Source of the DNA: Asterochloris sp. CNOR1 | Taxonomy: Eukaryota > Chlorophyta > Trebouxiophyceae > Trebouxiales > Trebouxiaceae | Assembly (NCBI GenBank): GCA_963969365.1 | Contig: OZ017751.1 | Coordinates: forward strand, 2,480,001 to 2,544,000 | Direction: 5' to 3' | Length of the DNA stretch: 64,000 nucleotides | Shown here: in pieces, positions 21,701-31,004 of the stretch | Numbering within the stretch: the stretch's first letter is position 1 | How the letters are laid out: every line of letters begins with the position of its first letter | The notes under the pieces: model-generated | Told to the model about the DNA's origin: nothing | Databases searched by the model: none | What the model saw: only the letters and a program-made list of their open reading frames with translations | Made by a program: the position numbers and the translations under genes

Positions 21701-24700
21701 TCCAAGCTGCGCTTTTGTGCATAACATGCTAGGCCAAGCCGCAGCTGCCATCCCAACTGAGACTGGCGCGCAACTGCTATGCTCCCTGCCAATCAAAAAG
21801 GCGGTCGGCATGTGCCAGGCGGCCTCCACTGTTAGCATTTTGAAAGCCTCTGCAGGCTGACTGGCTGCAGTCGTGTCCCCTGCCAAATCTCCTCCGCAGA
21901 TGTGCTGGTGGAGCCCTGTGCAGGTGGTCTGGCAGAGCCTGCAGCAGCAGAGCAGCCTGGCTCCCCCCGAAAGCGGCACCCTGCCCTGTGCGGGGGCTGT
22001 GGTGACCTCTCAGCGGGTCCTGCTGGTGTCCCCAGAGCTGCGCCAGGTGGCAGCCACGCCGCTGGAGGACATGCGCAGCCCACCTACCTCAGCTGTCTGG
22101 GTCGGGCCGGCCCTCCTGTTTGCCAACGCTGCGCACCAGGTGGGCTGGCTCACCATGCACACCATGATCGAGCGTTTGTCAGACCAGCTGCGCCGTTGGA
22201 GGGGCCGGGGTCTGTGCGGCTTGCCAGGTACACTTGCTGGGTTGACTTGCTTGTTATTGCTGTCACCCTAGCACAGATGTCTTGCAAAGCCAGCAGGCTG
22301 GGATCAGGCACGCAGCGCACCAAGTGGGACTGATCCGCTGGGCGCTAGGTCTTTCTGATGCCCACCTCAGCTATCTGCGTCAGACCAGTCCCTTTATTTT
22401 GCTGGTGGGCGCACTTGGGGCCGGCAAGTCAGGCAGGGTGCTGACGCGATGAGTCAACAGACTGGCAGGCAGGAGAGCTGTTGCGCCCATGTCTCAGCTG
22501 CATCTTTGAGTGGCACCACTCAGACACAGATTGTGTGAGCAGGCAGGTGCTGCAGCAGTGCTGGGAAAGCACAGTGGCTGCAGTGCGTAGAAGGGACAGC
22601 AGAGTGTGACGTGCCTGCACAAATGACCAAGACACTGCTGCTGCCCCTGCTGCAGGTGCTGCAGCTGTGCTGGGACGGCACGGTCGCTGTGGTGTGCACG
22701 CTAGGGGGCGGGCCACCAGCGTTGCTGGTAGGGGTGCTGGCAGACAGGCTGCTGGTGGCTCGAGGCAGTGCCACAGGCGGCAGCAGGCCAGACATGGCAC
22801 AGCGCTTTGTTGGGCTGCTGCAGCCGCTGCTGATGGGGTGGGCCACGCTCGTGGCACAGGGCCTGCTGCCAGGTGAGGCGTCTGTGCTTGTTCTGCACTG
22901 AGCATGACAATGCGGGAGCAGGAGATTGTTGGTAGCATGTGCACCTTAACGGCAGCCTACTCTCAGGTGATGCACCCCGTGTTCGAAGGTGCTGCTGGAC
23001 AGGTTTGTGGCTTACGTGGCCCTGGCCTCAGTGGGGGGCTGATGTGTCCATCTGGTGCTGTGAGACTACTGTACTGTGTGGAAGGATCATGATGAATTGT
23101 TTCCGCAGGACAGGTCCCTGCTCTGCTGGCATGATGACCTCGGCTTAGCAGCCACACCTTTGTCTGGTCAGCGGCCGGTTTGCTCTGCCTGTGCACCATG
23201 AGCCCTTCATCTGCCTGCCTTGCTGAGCGCCAATGAAAGGCTGTGCTGATGTTTAATAGGTCAGGACCCGAAGGAGTGATGCCCTGCAGGCATCACAGCA
23301 TTTTTGGCATGTCTGGCCTGGCACCTGGGCTGTCGCGCTGGCTGATGAAGGCTGCAGACAGCTTCAGCTGCCTCATTGTGCTGACTTGAGAAAGTGAACA
23401 CCAGCAGTCGCAGCAGTCTTGGTCTCTTGAAACAGGCAGATGTGTGCAGAGGCTGCTGCCCAGCCAATAGGACTGCCACCTTGAGGGCAGGCCTTGAAGC
23501 TTTTTGTGATGGCGGTGCAGGTGGCTACTGGCGGGCTCGAAAGGATATGACATGCTTGATTCGGACCTATGACAGCTCTGGCATCGATGGCAGCCTGCTC
23601 AAGGCCCTACTGCGTGCGGGTTTTGCAGACCTGACCCTGCTACTGGCAGAGAATGACGCTGCCTCCCACTTGTCGCCCTCCGTGGCTGCCGCCGCCAAGG
23701 CTGCTGCAGGCAACTGGCGCCAGGCAGTGTCATTGGTAGTGGCAGAGCACAAGCGCTCCATGTACTATCCTGGGTGAGTGGCAATTCCGGCAGCTCAGGG
23801 GCAGGCGGGAATCTATCAGCTGCTGGCTGACTATGCATGCCACACAAGTGTGCATCAGCTGCTGCGTATTGGTGACACCAAATTGGCCTGTGCTCTTTCT
23901 GGAACAGGCTGCCTGAATCTCTGCTAGTCAGCAAACATGTGTGACAGCTGCTTGCCCTCAGCCTTTCTTGCAGGGTCACCCAGGTTCCCTGATGACAACA
24001 GAGGGGACGCATGGTATGGGGTGTTGCTCTTTTGCTGTGCAGGCTGCCTCTGGAGGACTCATCACATGCCAGACAGCCAGTCCTGGTGTGCATATCGCAG
24101 ACGGCAACCCAAGGTCTTCCAATGCGCAAAGCGCACAGTGTGAGTGTGCCCTGTGCTGTGCAGGCCGCCGCCCAAGGGCTCCCCGCTGCACCAGCGGCTG
24201 GTCAGCATGGGGCGGGCAGCTGCTGCCTATGGCAAGTTCAGCACAGCCAGGGAGTGCTGGGAGGCTGCAGGGGAGTGGGGCGAGCTCCTGCCCTTGTGCG
24301 CGCTGCAAGGGGACTTCGTTGCCCTGCGAGGCTACAGCAGCCAGCAGCCAGACACCAAGGTGGGCTGTGGATGTGTGGCCAGGCAGCAGCCAGTGCTGGC
24401 ACTCTTGCACCGAGTCAGGTTTTCACTGCCCTGCAGGGCTAATGCAGGCCACTAGCCAGAACACATAGTGGGTTGCAGACCTGTGGCCATGCGCAGGCCT
24501 GCTGACGGGCCTGCACTGTGCCGGCGGTGATCTTTGATATTGGCAACATGGTGCTGCTTGTGCAACAACCCCCCAGGCTGCAAACGGCATGGCCCAAGGG
24601 AGGTGTCCAAGGGACCACTGTCCTACACGTCTGGCATGTAGTGTTCATGCTGGCTGAGCTTTGCCTCATGTGACCCATCACTGTGGCATGTGCACGTCAG

Positions 24701-27700
24701 CAGCTTGAGACTCCATCAGGGCAGCCGGTGTCTGCACCTGCTGTGCCACAAGCGAAGTACGCGCCATGTGTTGAGGGTAAGAAACTCAAGGTGCTGGGCT
24801 CGCCCTAGACAATGCAAAGGTTCACACTCTGACACTCAACTCACAATGCCGGTGCTCAGCATTGTGTGCAACATGTGCAGGAGGGCAGGGAGATCAAGGT
24901 GCTGGCTGAGGAGCTGACAGCTCTGGAGAGCAAATTCCGCAGCGTCAACCCCATGGGAGGCACGCGCCTGCTGGGGGACTGGACTGTGCGCATAGATGGA
25001 GGCCCGGGCAGGTGGGCGCCTGCTCCTGCGTGCTGTCAGCAGCTGATCGCATGTCTGGCTCTGCTGAGCTGGCCCAGGGAGGGGCACAGCTGCTTTTGCG
25101 CAGTGTTGGCAACGGAGCGCTTTCATAGCTCAGCTGAGACGGCCCAGGCAGGGCAGCGGCATTTGCGTGCTGTCGGCAGCTGAGCGGGTGCCTAGCCCAG
25201 CTGAGTTGGCCCAGGCAGGTGGTCAGGCAGACAAGCCTGTCATTGGCTGCGTACCGTGGCTGAGCAGGCCTGAATGCCTCGGGCGCTGTGGGCAGCAGGA
25301 GTGAAGCAGTGTTCACCCTTGACGTTCTCATGTCACAGCTCTGCTGGTAGCGCACAAATGGATGGGTGCCATCGTGACAGTCCTTATGCAGTGGCATATA
25401 TGCTCCCAAACAGACAGGGTTTTGACTCTTCCTGGACACCATGCAGGGCAGACTACCCCGACGACGAGCCTCTGGAGCTGGCCCCGCCGGGGGCAGTCCC
25501 CCTGATGGAGACAGGTGCCCCCGCAGGGGCAGCGCCAGGCACCAGGGATGAGCTCACAGGCACCATCACACAGCTGGACGCTGCAGTGGTAGAGGTAAGA
25601 GTGATACTATCACCTGCTCTCGGCTGCCATGCTTGGTGACTGCCATAGCAGGCGAGGTGAGCATGACGAATGCCCTCTTATGGCAGCAACACGCTGCAGT
25701 ATTTGATGCCTCCCAGCCGGCAGCTGGGTGCATTAAGGCTCATCCCTTTCGTCCAAAATGTGAGATTGCCCCTCATTTGAAACCCCCTGGCGCCTCACTC
25801 AAACCTGCCAGCAAGACATGCTACACAACCTCAAGCAGCTCTGCTGCTTGCTCATGAACTGCTGAGACTACCGTATCTGGGGTCCAGCGCAGCCTGCTAC
25901 CCTGCTGCAGTCCTACATGGGACTGGGCACCGGCGGCCGCGGGGCAGTCATGCGTCGCACTGCAGATGAGGGGCAGGGAGATGATGATGAGGGCAGCTTC
26001 CATCTGGGGGGACCTGGGGCTCCAGGCAGGCTTTGCTCATGCGTCAATGCATCCTGTGGCCGTGGCCAGCTGGCATTGTGGCACTTTGCTGCAGTAGGCC
26101 TTTGCTCATGCGTCAATGCATCCTGTGGCCGTGGCCAGCTGGCATTGTGGCACTTTGCTGCAGTAGGCCTGGAGACCATGTGCAGCTGTGAGTGGTCAGC
26201 CCCTTTCGCAGGGTCCCCACTTTTCTAGCTTGATGCCACACCTTTCAAGGGCCAGGTGTGTGCCTGGTGGAGGAACACGCACATGTGTGCCACGACATGC
26301 GGGCCAAGCTAATCCCCTCACACTGTGCAAAACAGCTGAATGGGTGCCTGCCGTCGAGCAAGCAGATACATGGAGCGACAGCAGGGTGCCCACAGTCAGG
26401 ACAGCTGCACAAGCTGCTGCGCGGGCAGCCTCTTTCAAGCAGACACATGGTGCTGGCGGGCTCTGCATGCAGCGTGAGAAGGTGAAGGTGTGACCTGTCT
26501 CTGCAGGCGAGCAAGCAGATGCTTGGAGTGACGACGGGGGTGACGGTGGGGCGCCCACAACTGAGACAGCTGCACAGGCTGCTGCGCGGGCGGCCTTTGC
26601 AGAGGAGAAGGGTGGAGACGCCTTCTACAGCAGCGACGACGAGAGCGAGGGGCACAGCAGTGCCACCGGCAGCCTTGTAAGCGGCAGCGCTGCCTCCCTC
26701 ACAGAGCCCAACAAACGCTTCAAGGTCATCATCAAGGTGAGCTCGGAGAGGCAGCTGAACTGAAGCTGCAGTGACGCCTGCAGTGTGTGCTGCGAAAGAC
26801 TGACAGCTTGCCTGAAAGCTCGCCCCATGCGGAGCATGAATGGGGGCAGGACAGCCCCCACTCCTGGCCCCCATCTGCTTCAGCTGCTTTTAGCCTGCTT
26901 GAGGCCAGTGTATCATGATCACCAATCTCCATGCTGCAGCTGCTGCTTTGTGGGACTGTTGATGATTGTGCTGCCCAGCAGAGCAAGGAGGAGATGGCAG
27001 CGCCAGGTCCAGCATTGCAGTGGGCCCCCTGCACGCTGCAGCCACTGCCTGTTTCCAACCCTCCTGCCCTGCAGAGTCAGGAGGAGATGGTAGCATCAGG
27101 GTCCAACCCTGACTGCGCTGCAGCTATGCTCTGCATGCCTCCCCTCTCTCCTGCTATGCAGAGCAAGGCCAAAATGGCAGCAATCTAGGCTCTGTCAACC
27201 TCGGTCTAATGTCCAGGCCCAGTCCCATCCTGCTGTCCTGCAGAACATATAAGAAGATGGCCCCATCTGTCTTACACTGACCAGGGCACCCTTCTTGCCC
27301 TGCAGAGCAAGGAGGAGATGGCAGCATCAGGGGCCAACCCTGACCTGCGATCGGCCACCCGCGGGCTGCAGCTGCTGTCCCCGGGGGCACTCAGCCCGGC
27401 AGGCGGCTCCCTTCGCGGCTTCCAGCTCCCAGGGGCAGACGCCCGCCAGGCCAAGTTCCGCAGCAGTGACAGCTTCTCGGAGCGGGGGCCTACGCCGGTG
27501 AGAGCTCCTGTCCTGCCATCCTGCATGTCTGGGTGCCAGTGAGGGCACCTGCTGGATCTGTTGGTCATACGCAAGGCAGACCAAGCTGTCATAGCACCAG
27601 GCGTAGCTCGTCTGAGCTTAGTGTGGGGAGCAAGTACTGGCGCTTCTGCAGAAAGGGCCCTGCATCTGTGAGTCCTGCCAGCTGCCACAGCCCAGCAGTT

Positions 27701-30535
27701 TGCTCACTGCACCTGGCCCTCCCCTGCTCTGGGCCAGTGCAGGAAAACTTGCTTTGGGTTCTGGCCTGCGCCGTCTGGCTGAGCATGCCGGCAATCACGG
27801 TAGACACAAGCACACATTGGCAAGTTGAAGCCCATTTGATGCAAGCAGGCCACTAAGGTGGCAATACCGCTGCAGGACCGGTCTCCCTTGGCGTCCCCGC
27901 TGCAGTCCCCTTCCCCGAGCATGAAGGGGCTGCCCATGCGCGCATCAGGCTCTGTGCCCTCAGGGCTTGGCCCCAACAGCTCGGGCAGCTTGGGAGGCCC
28001 GCCACCCGCTGCGCCCACAGGTATGCTGCTGGCGCCTTTACTGCCTGAGTGCTTCAACCCTGCAAGTACGCAGCGTGTTGCGCTAGTGGCGCTACTGTAC
28101 ACAGAAGACGTAGGCGTGGCTGCACCACTTCTAGGAGCCTTGTCAGCCCTGTGAGGGTGCAGCATGTGGTACAAGGGCGCTGCTGGCCTCTTGCCATCTC
28201 TGTAGACCTCTGCAGACCTTCTTGCCTCAAACGCCTAATGCCTGACAGTCTGCCTGGGATCCGGCGCCTGGCTGACTGCAGGTGCCTGCCTGGCACCTGA
28301 GGCTGCTGAGCAGCGTGCCACTTTACACCACCACTCAAGTCATGCATGCTGCGCTGCAGGCGGAGCTGGCAGCTGGGCAGCCTTTCCACCACCGGCAGGG
28401 CCCTCCGCTCCAAGCTCCTCCCCAGGTGTGTGCCCTCACAGGCTGTGTTTGCGCTCTTGCAGGCACTGCCACCTGTAAACAAGCACTCCTGACATGCACC
28501 TTGCGCTGGGCTAAGCCGTTTGACTGCTCCACCCTTGGGGCGGCAGGGGTGGTTGAGGGGCAAGGCTGGTGCCCTTGCAGCTCATGTCTGCACTGTCAGG
28601 CACAAAGACTATGCACAGAGTGCGCAGAGGGCAACACCAGTGCAGGAGCTCTGCAGGGTCTCCTGGCGGCCTGCAAATTGTGGTGGGGCAGCACTGACCC
28701 TGTCCGGGCAGCACTGACCACGCCTGATGCCAGCACCAGCCTCAGGGGCCCAAGGCTGTCTGCCTCAAGTTGCCAACCCTGGCCTCCTGCTCTTTAGGTC
28801 AGCCTATGAGGCCGCCAACAGCCCCAGTTCTACAGCTTGGGGGCCAGCTGAGCCCGCCCATGGGGGCATCACACACCCGGGGGGTGGGCTTAATGGAGGC
28901 AGGCAACTGGGACGGCGCAGTCAAGGAGTTCAGCAAAGCCCTGGACAATGCACAGGGAGCCGCCTGCAAAAAGGAGGCGCAGTACCTGGCGGCTGTTAAG
29001 CTACTGAAGGTGGATGACCTGTCTTGCTTGCTGGTGCTGAGGCATGCTTTGCAGTGAGTGAAAGGGGGGCTAAAAAATGCAGTGGGCTGCACAAGGGGGC
29101 CTCAGTACGTGAGTGCTGGTCTCCTGGCGGCCCCTGCTGTGTGAGCACGTTGGCTGCAACAGCGGCGCTGTTGTTGGAAATCCTGCACCAAGGGTTACTG
29201 GCCACAGACCCAAGCGCTCAGACATTGGCTTCGGATCAGTGGGTTCAAAGGGGGTTTCGAAGTTCCAAGTTCATGTCACAGCCCCAATTTGTGGGCAGGC
29301 CTGCACGTCAATGCTGCATTGTCCCACCTGCTGGTTGCCAACACCCAGCCAGCATCTAAGCAGCTTGGCTGACTGTGGAGCTCCACTGCAGCTACCAAGC
29401 AAGCAGTTCCCTGCCCTGCAGGCTGCTGCCAGCACAGCTGCATGAAGCAGCCTGTGTGTGCTGATATGCACCTCTCTGCCTTGCAGGCTGCTGCCACCCA
29501 GTCAGCGCCCAGGGCAGCACGGCTGAAGCGCTACGCGGCAGCACTGAAGCTCGATCAGAAGCACCACACTGCACTGGTGCAGAGCGCGGTCGCTCACAAT
29601 ATGGAGGTCGGCAACTTTGGGTGAGTTCCCCACTGCTGGATCCGGTCTCCACAGCAAGGCAGGCAAGACCATGCAGCCTGCGCAATGGCTTCAGTGTGGG
29701 TCTTGCCACAATTGCTGCAAAGGTCTGGCAGAGGAGGTCCTGGGATACCTTCTACTCCCTGCCTTACGGTGCTAGGCCTAAGCATAGAGCCCCAGTCTGG
29801 CAGCCCTCAGGGGCAGCATCTCTAGCTCCGCTGATTTCGGCAGTTGCAACCCATCCCGTGTCCACTGCTGGGCAGGGTGCTGAGCAGAGGCTGCATAGTA
29901 TGTCCAAGTGTGTGCCCCGCCTGTAGCAGGCTGCATACTGATTCCTGCTTTGGGCCACGCTGCAGGGAGGCTGCTTGTGATCTCCCAATGTGTGCCCCTG
30001 GTGGAGCAGCTGACTCAGCTGGTGACTGCCCTCACACACAGCGTTGGCAAGCAGTGGCTCCATGGCATGTCAATGTGCGTGCCCGGCTGCAGGTATGCTG
30101 TGGAGCAGCTGACGTGGCTGGTGACCCAGCTGGCCAGCTCAGGCAACCCTGCCTTCCTGGCACAGCTGCAGAAGAACATCGAACTGTGCGACCAGAAGAG
30201 CGGCAGCAACAGCAGCGTGCCGCGCGACGAGGACGTCAAGGCCTTTGCAGACATCATCGACATTGCGCAGGTGCAGCTTGCTGCATGCTGTGCTGCACCT
30301 GCAACGAGAGGAATGCAGGGCAGGGTGCAAAGGCACATGGGGCGCAGGCAGGCCACCAGCACCTTCTCTGATAATGCCCTGTGTGCTGCCCTGGTGTGCA
30401 TGTGCCGCCACTAGTGCCCTGGACTGCAGCAGCTCTGCTGCTGTCACAAACTCATATCTTTGGGACCAATGCAACCCCTGGATGCAGGATGCCGATGATG
30501 TCGAGGGCAGTGTTGGGCCTGTTTTGCAAGGCTGA
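15705..30535 (+). CDS. TSET/TPLATE complex beta-propeller subunit (TTRAY / TWD40 type)
   Basis: TWD40/TTRAY proteins are coat-like subunits of the TSET complex, which acts at the plasma membrane in endocytosis. The match is to the plant TWD40 proteins along the whole length. The N-terminal propeller includes TVAEFDLVSGCKLSS, GCSTGSLAVFEAVGR and FVGPQEQYLCILNNDSTSLS. The second propeller includes VVTSQRVLLVSPELR, SAVWVGPALLFANAA and MAQRFVGLLQPLLMG. A helical solenoid follows, then an acidic linker (FYSSDDESEG) and a C-terminal helical domain (AVKEFSKALDNAQ, NMEVGNFGYAVEQLTWLV). Exons I could place include 15705-15722, 15840-15917, 16003-16131, 17347-about 17430, 17873-18008, 18275-18347, 18455-18568, 18882-19026, 20020-20297, 21924-22139, 22656-22872, 24164-24359, 24881-25011, 26507-26736, 27306-27497, 27876-28020, 28798-29009, 29487-29620, 30093-30270 and 30488-30535. 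The model is incomplete near 16140-17340 and 19030-20000. One exon appears to need a 1-nt frame correction near 17387. Confidence 0.85.
19498..19790 (+). repeat. direct repeats around 19498-19555 and 19735-19790
   Basis: Two segments share the order GGAGT, CTGGTCAG and GGGCACCAGGTGTGC with few mismatches. A third partial copy (CACACCTTGCTGGAGT) lies between them at about 19645. They sit in a part of the TSET gene where I could not settle the exons, so some may be coding. Confidence 0.65.
21462..21511 (+). repeat. copy of an exon 3' edge downstream of its donor
   Basis: The exon ending at 21440 closes with CTGCAGCTCCTGCCAGGGGA, then GGCCGTGCTGCAG and the donor GTGCGAG. About 25 bases into the intron, CAGCTTCCTGCCGGGGGAGG, then CCGGGCTGCAC, repeats it with several substitutions. 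This is a donor-side copy, mirroring the acceptor-side copies seen elsewhere. Confidence 0.7.
25011..25230 (+). repeat. three imperfect tandem repeats in a TSET-gene intron
   Basis: Segments of roughly 70-80 bases repeat the order 'GCTGAG, GGCCCAGG, GGGCA, TTTGCG, GT(T/G)GGCA'. Copies lie at about 25025-25070, 25065-25140 and 25135-25220, following the donor at 25011. They are diverged and contain no open exon. Confidence 0.6.
26031..26168 (+). repeat. exact 69-bp tandem duplication (two copies)
   Basis: Positions 26031-26099 and 26100-26168 appear identical, starting CTTTGCTCATGCGTCAATGC and ending CTGCAGTAGGC. The unit is a multiple of three, so the frame stays open through both copies. 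Each copy carries an acceptor-like TTTGCTGCAG/TA. Perfect identity means the duplication is recent. It lies between conserved TSET exons; whether it is translated is unclear. Confidence 0.95.
26353..26440 (+). repeat. decayed copy of the 26507 exon start
   Basis: GAGCAAGCAGATACATGGAG, followed by a run matching CAGCTGCACAAGCTGCTGCG, mirrors the start of the true exon (GAGCAAGCAGATGCTTGGAG, then CAGCTGCACAGGCTGCTGCG) about 155 bases upstream of it. The copy has indels that break the frame. Confidence 0.85.
26971..27266 (+). repeat. array of four decayed copies of the 27306 exon edge
   Basis: The true acceptor and exon start at 27301 reads TGCAGAGCAAGGAGGAGATG. Copies of acceptor plus exon start precede it with cag ending at about 26980 (CAGAGCAAGGAGGAGATGGC), 27074 (CAGAGTCAGGAGGAGATGGT, continuing with GCATCAGGGTCCAACCCTGA), 27162 (CAGAGCAAGGCCAAAATGGC) and 27246 (CAGAACATATAAGAAGATGG). 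Spacing is roughly 60-95 bases, and the copies differ in how far they have diverged. Confidence 0.9.
29960..30085 (+). repeat. decayed copies of the 30093 exon edge
   Basis: The true exon begins after GTGCCCGGCTGCAG with a run containing GTGGAGCAGCTGACGTGGCT. Upstream, at about 29985-30030, CAATGTGTGCCCCTGGTGGA continues as GCAGCTGACTCAGCTGGTGA. A weaker trace of the acceptor part is at about 29900 (AAGTGTGTGCCCCGCCTG). Confidence 0.75.
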
Positions 30536-31004
30536 CTGCGCCGCAGCCCGCATGACATCATGAGCATGCCAACTTCAGAGTGTGCCAACAATTTGAGCAC
30601 TAGGTCCCCCTGTTCTCTTCCTGATCAGACGGCAGCCATGGCTTCTGCAGTTGACCTCAGAATCCTTGCAACCTTTCTGCCACCAGTGCTCTTGACACGG
30701 ATAGCTGTCGCGAGCCTGATCGCCGGCACCCATTCCTCATTCCAGGATTTCAAAGGTTACCTATGATGAACAGGCTGCCGGCCGGGGACCGTCTGATGTT
30801 GTCGGGTAACGCATGCAACTCTGCAGCTCCTGCAGCTATACGCCCCTGTCCCGTGCAGCGGCGACAGTAAAGCCCGCCTTCGTCGTCTCGATGGTCGTCA
30901 TTGCAGGGCATTTCGCGGGTCAAGATGGAGCCAGCAGCTGCACATGGCCAACACGTCAGCTCCTGACACAACCGCAAAACAGCTGAGCAGGTGCCTCCAA
31001 AGGC
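30536..31004. other. intergenic region, TSET subunit / AUX1-like gene
   Basis: The two genes run in the same direction. No motif-bearing frame is visible. The stretch should hold the TSET 3' UTR and the promoter of the AUX1-like gene; I could not point to a specific signal. Confidence 0.4.

Noticed and set aside
22980-22995. GTTCGAAGG as a tRNA T-loop
   Set aside because: No acceptor, D or anticodon stem can be built around it; likewise for the GTTCGAAGC near 4427.
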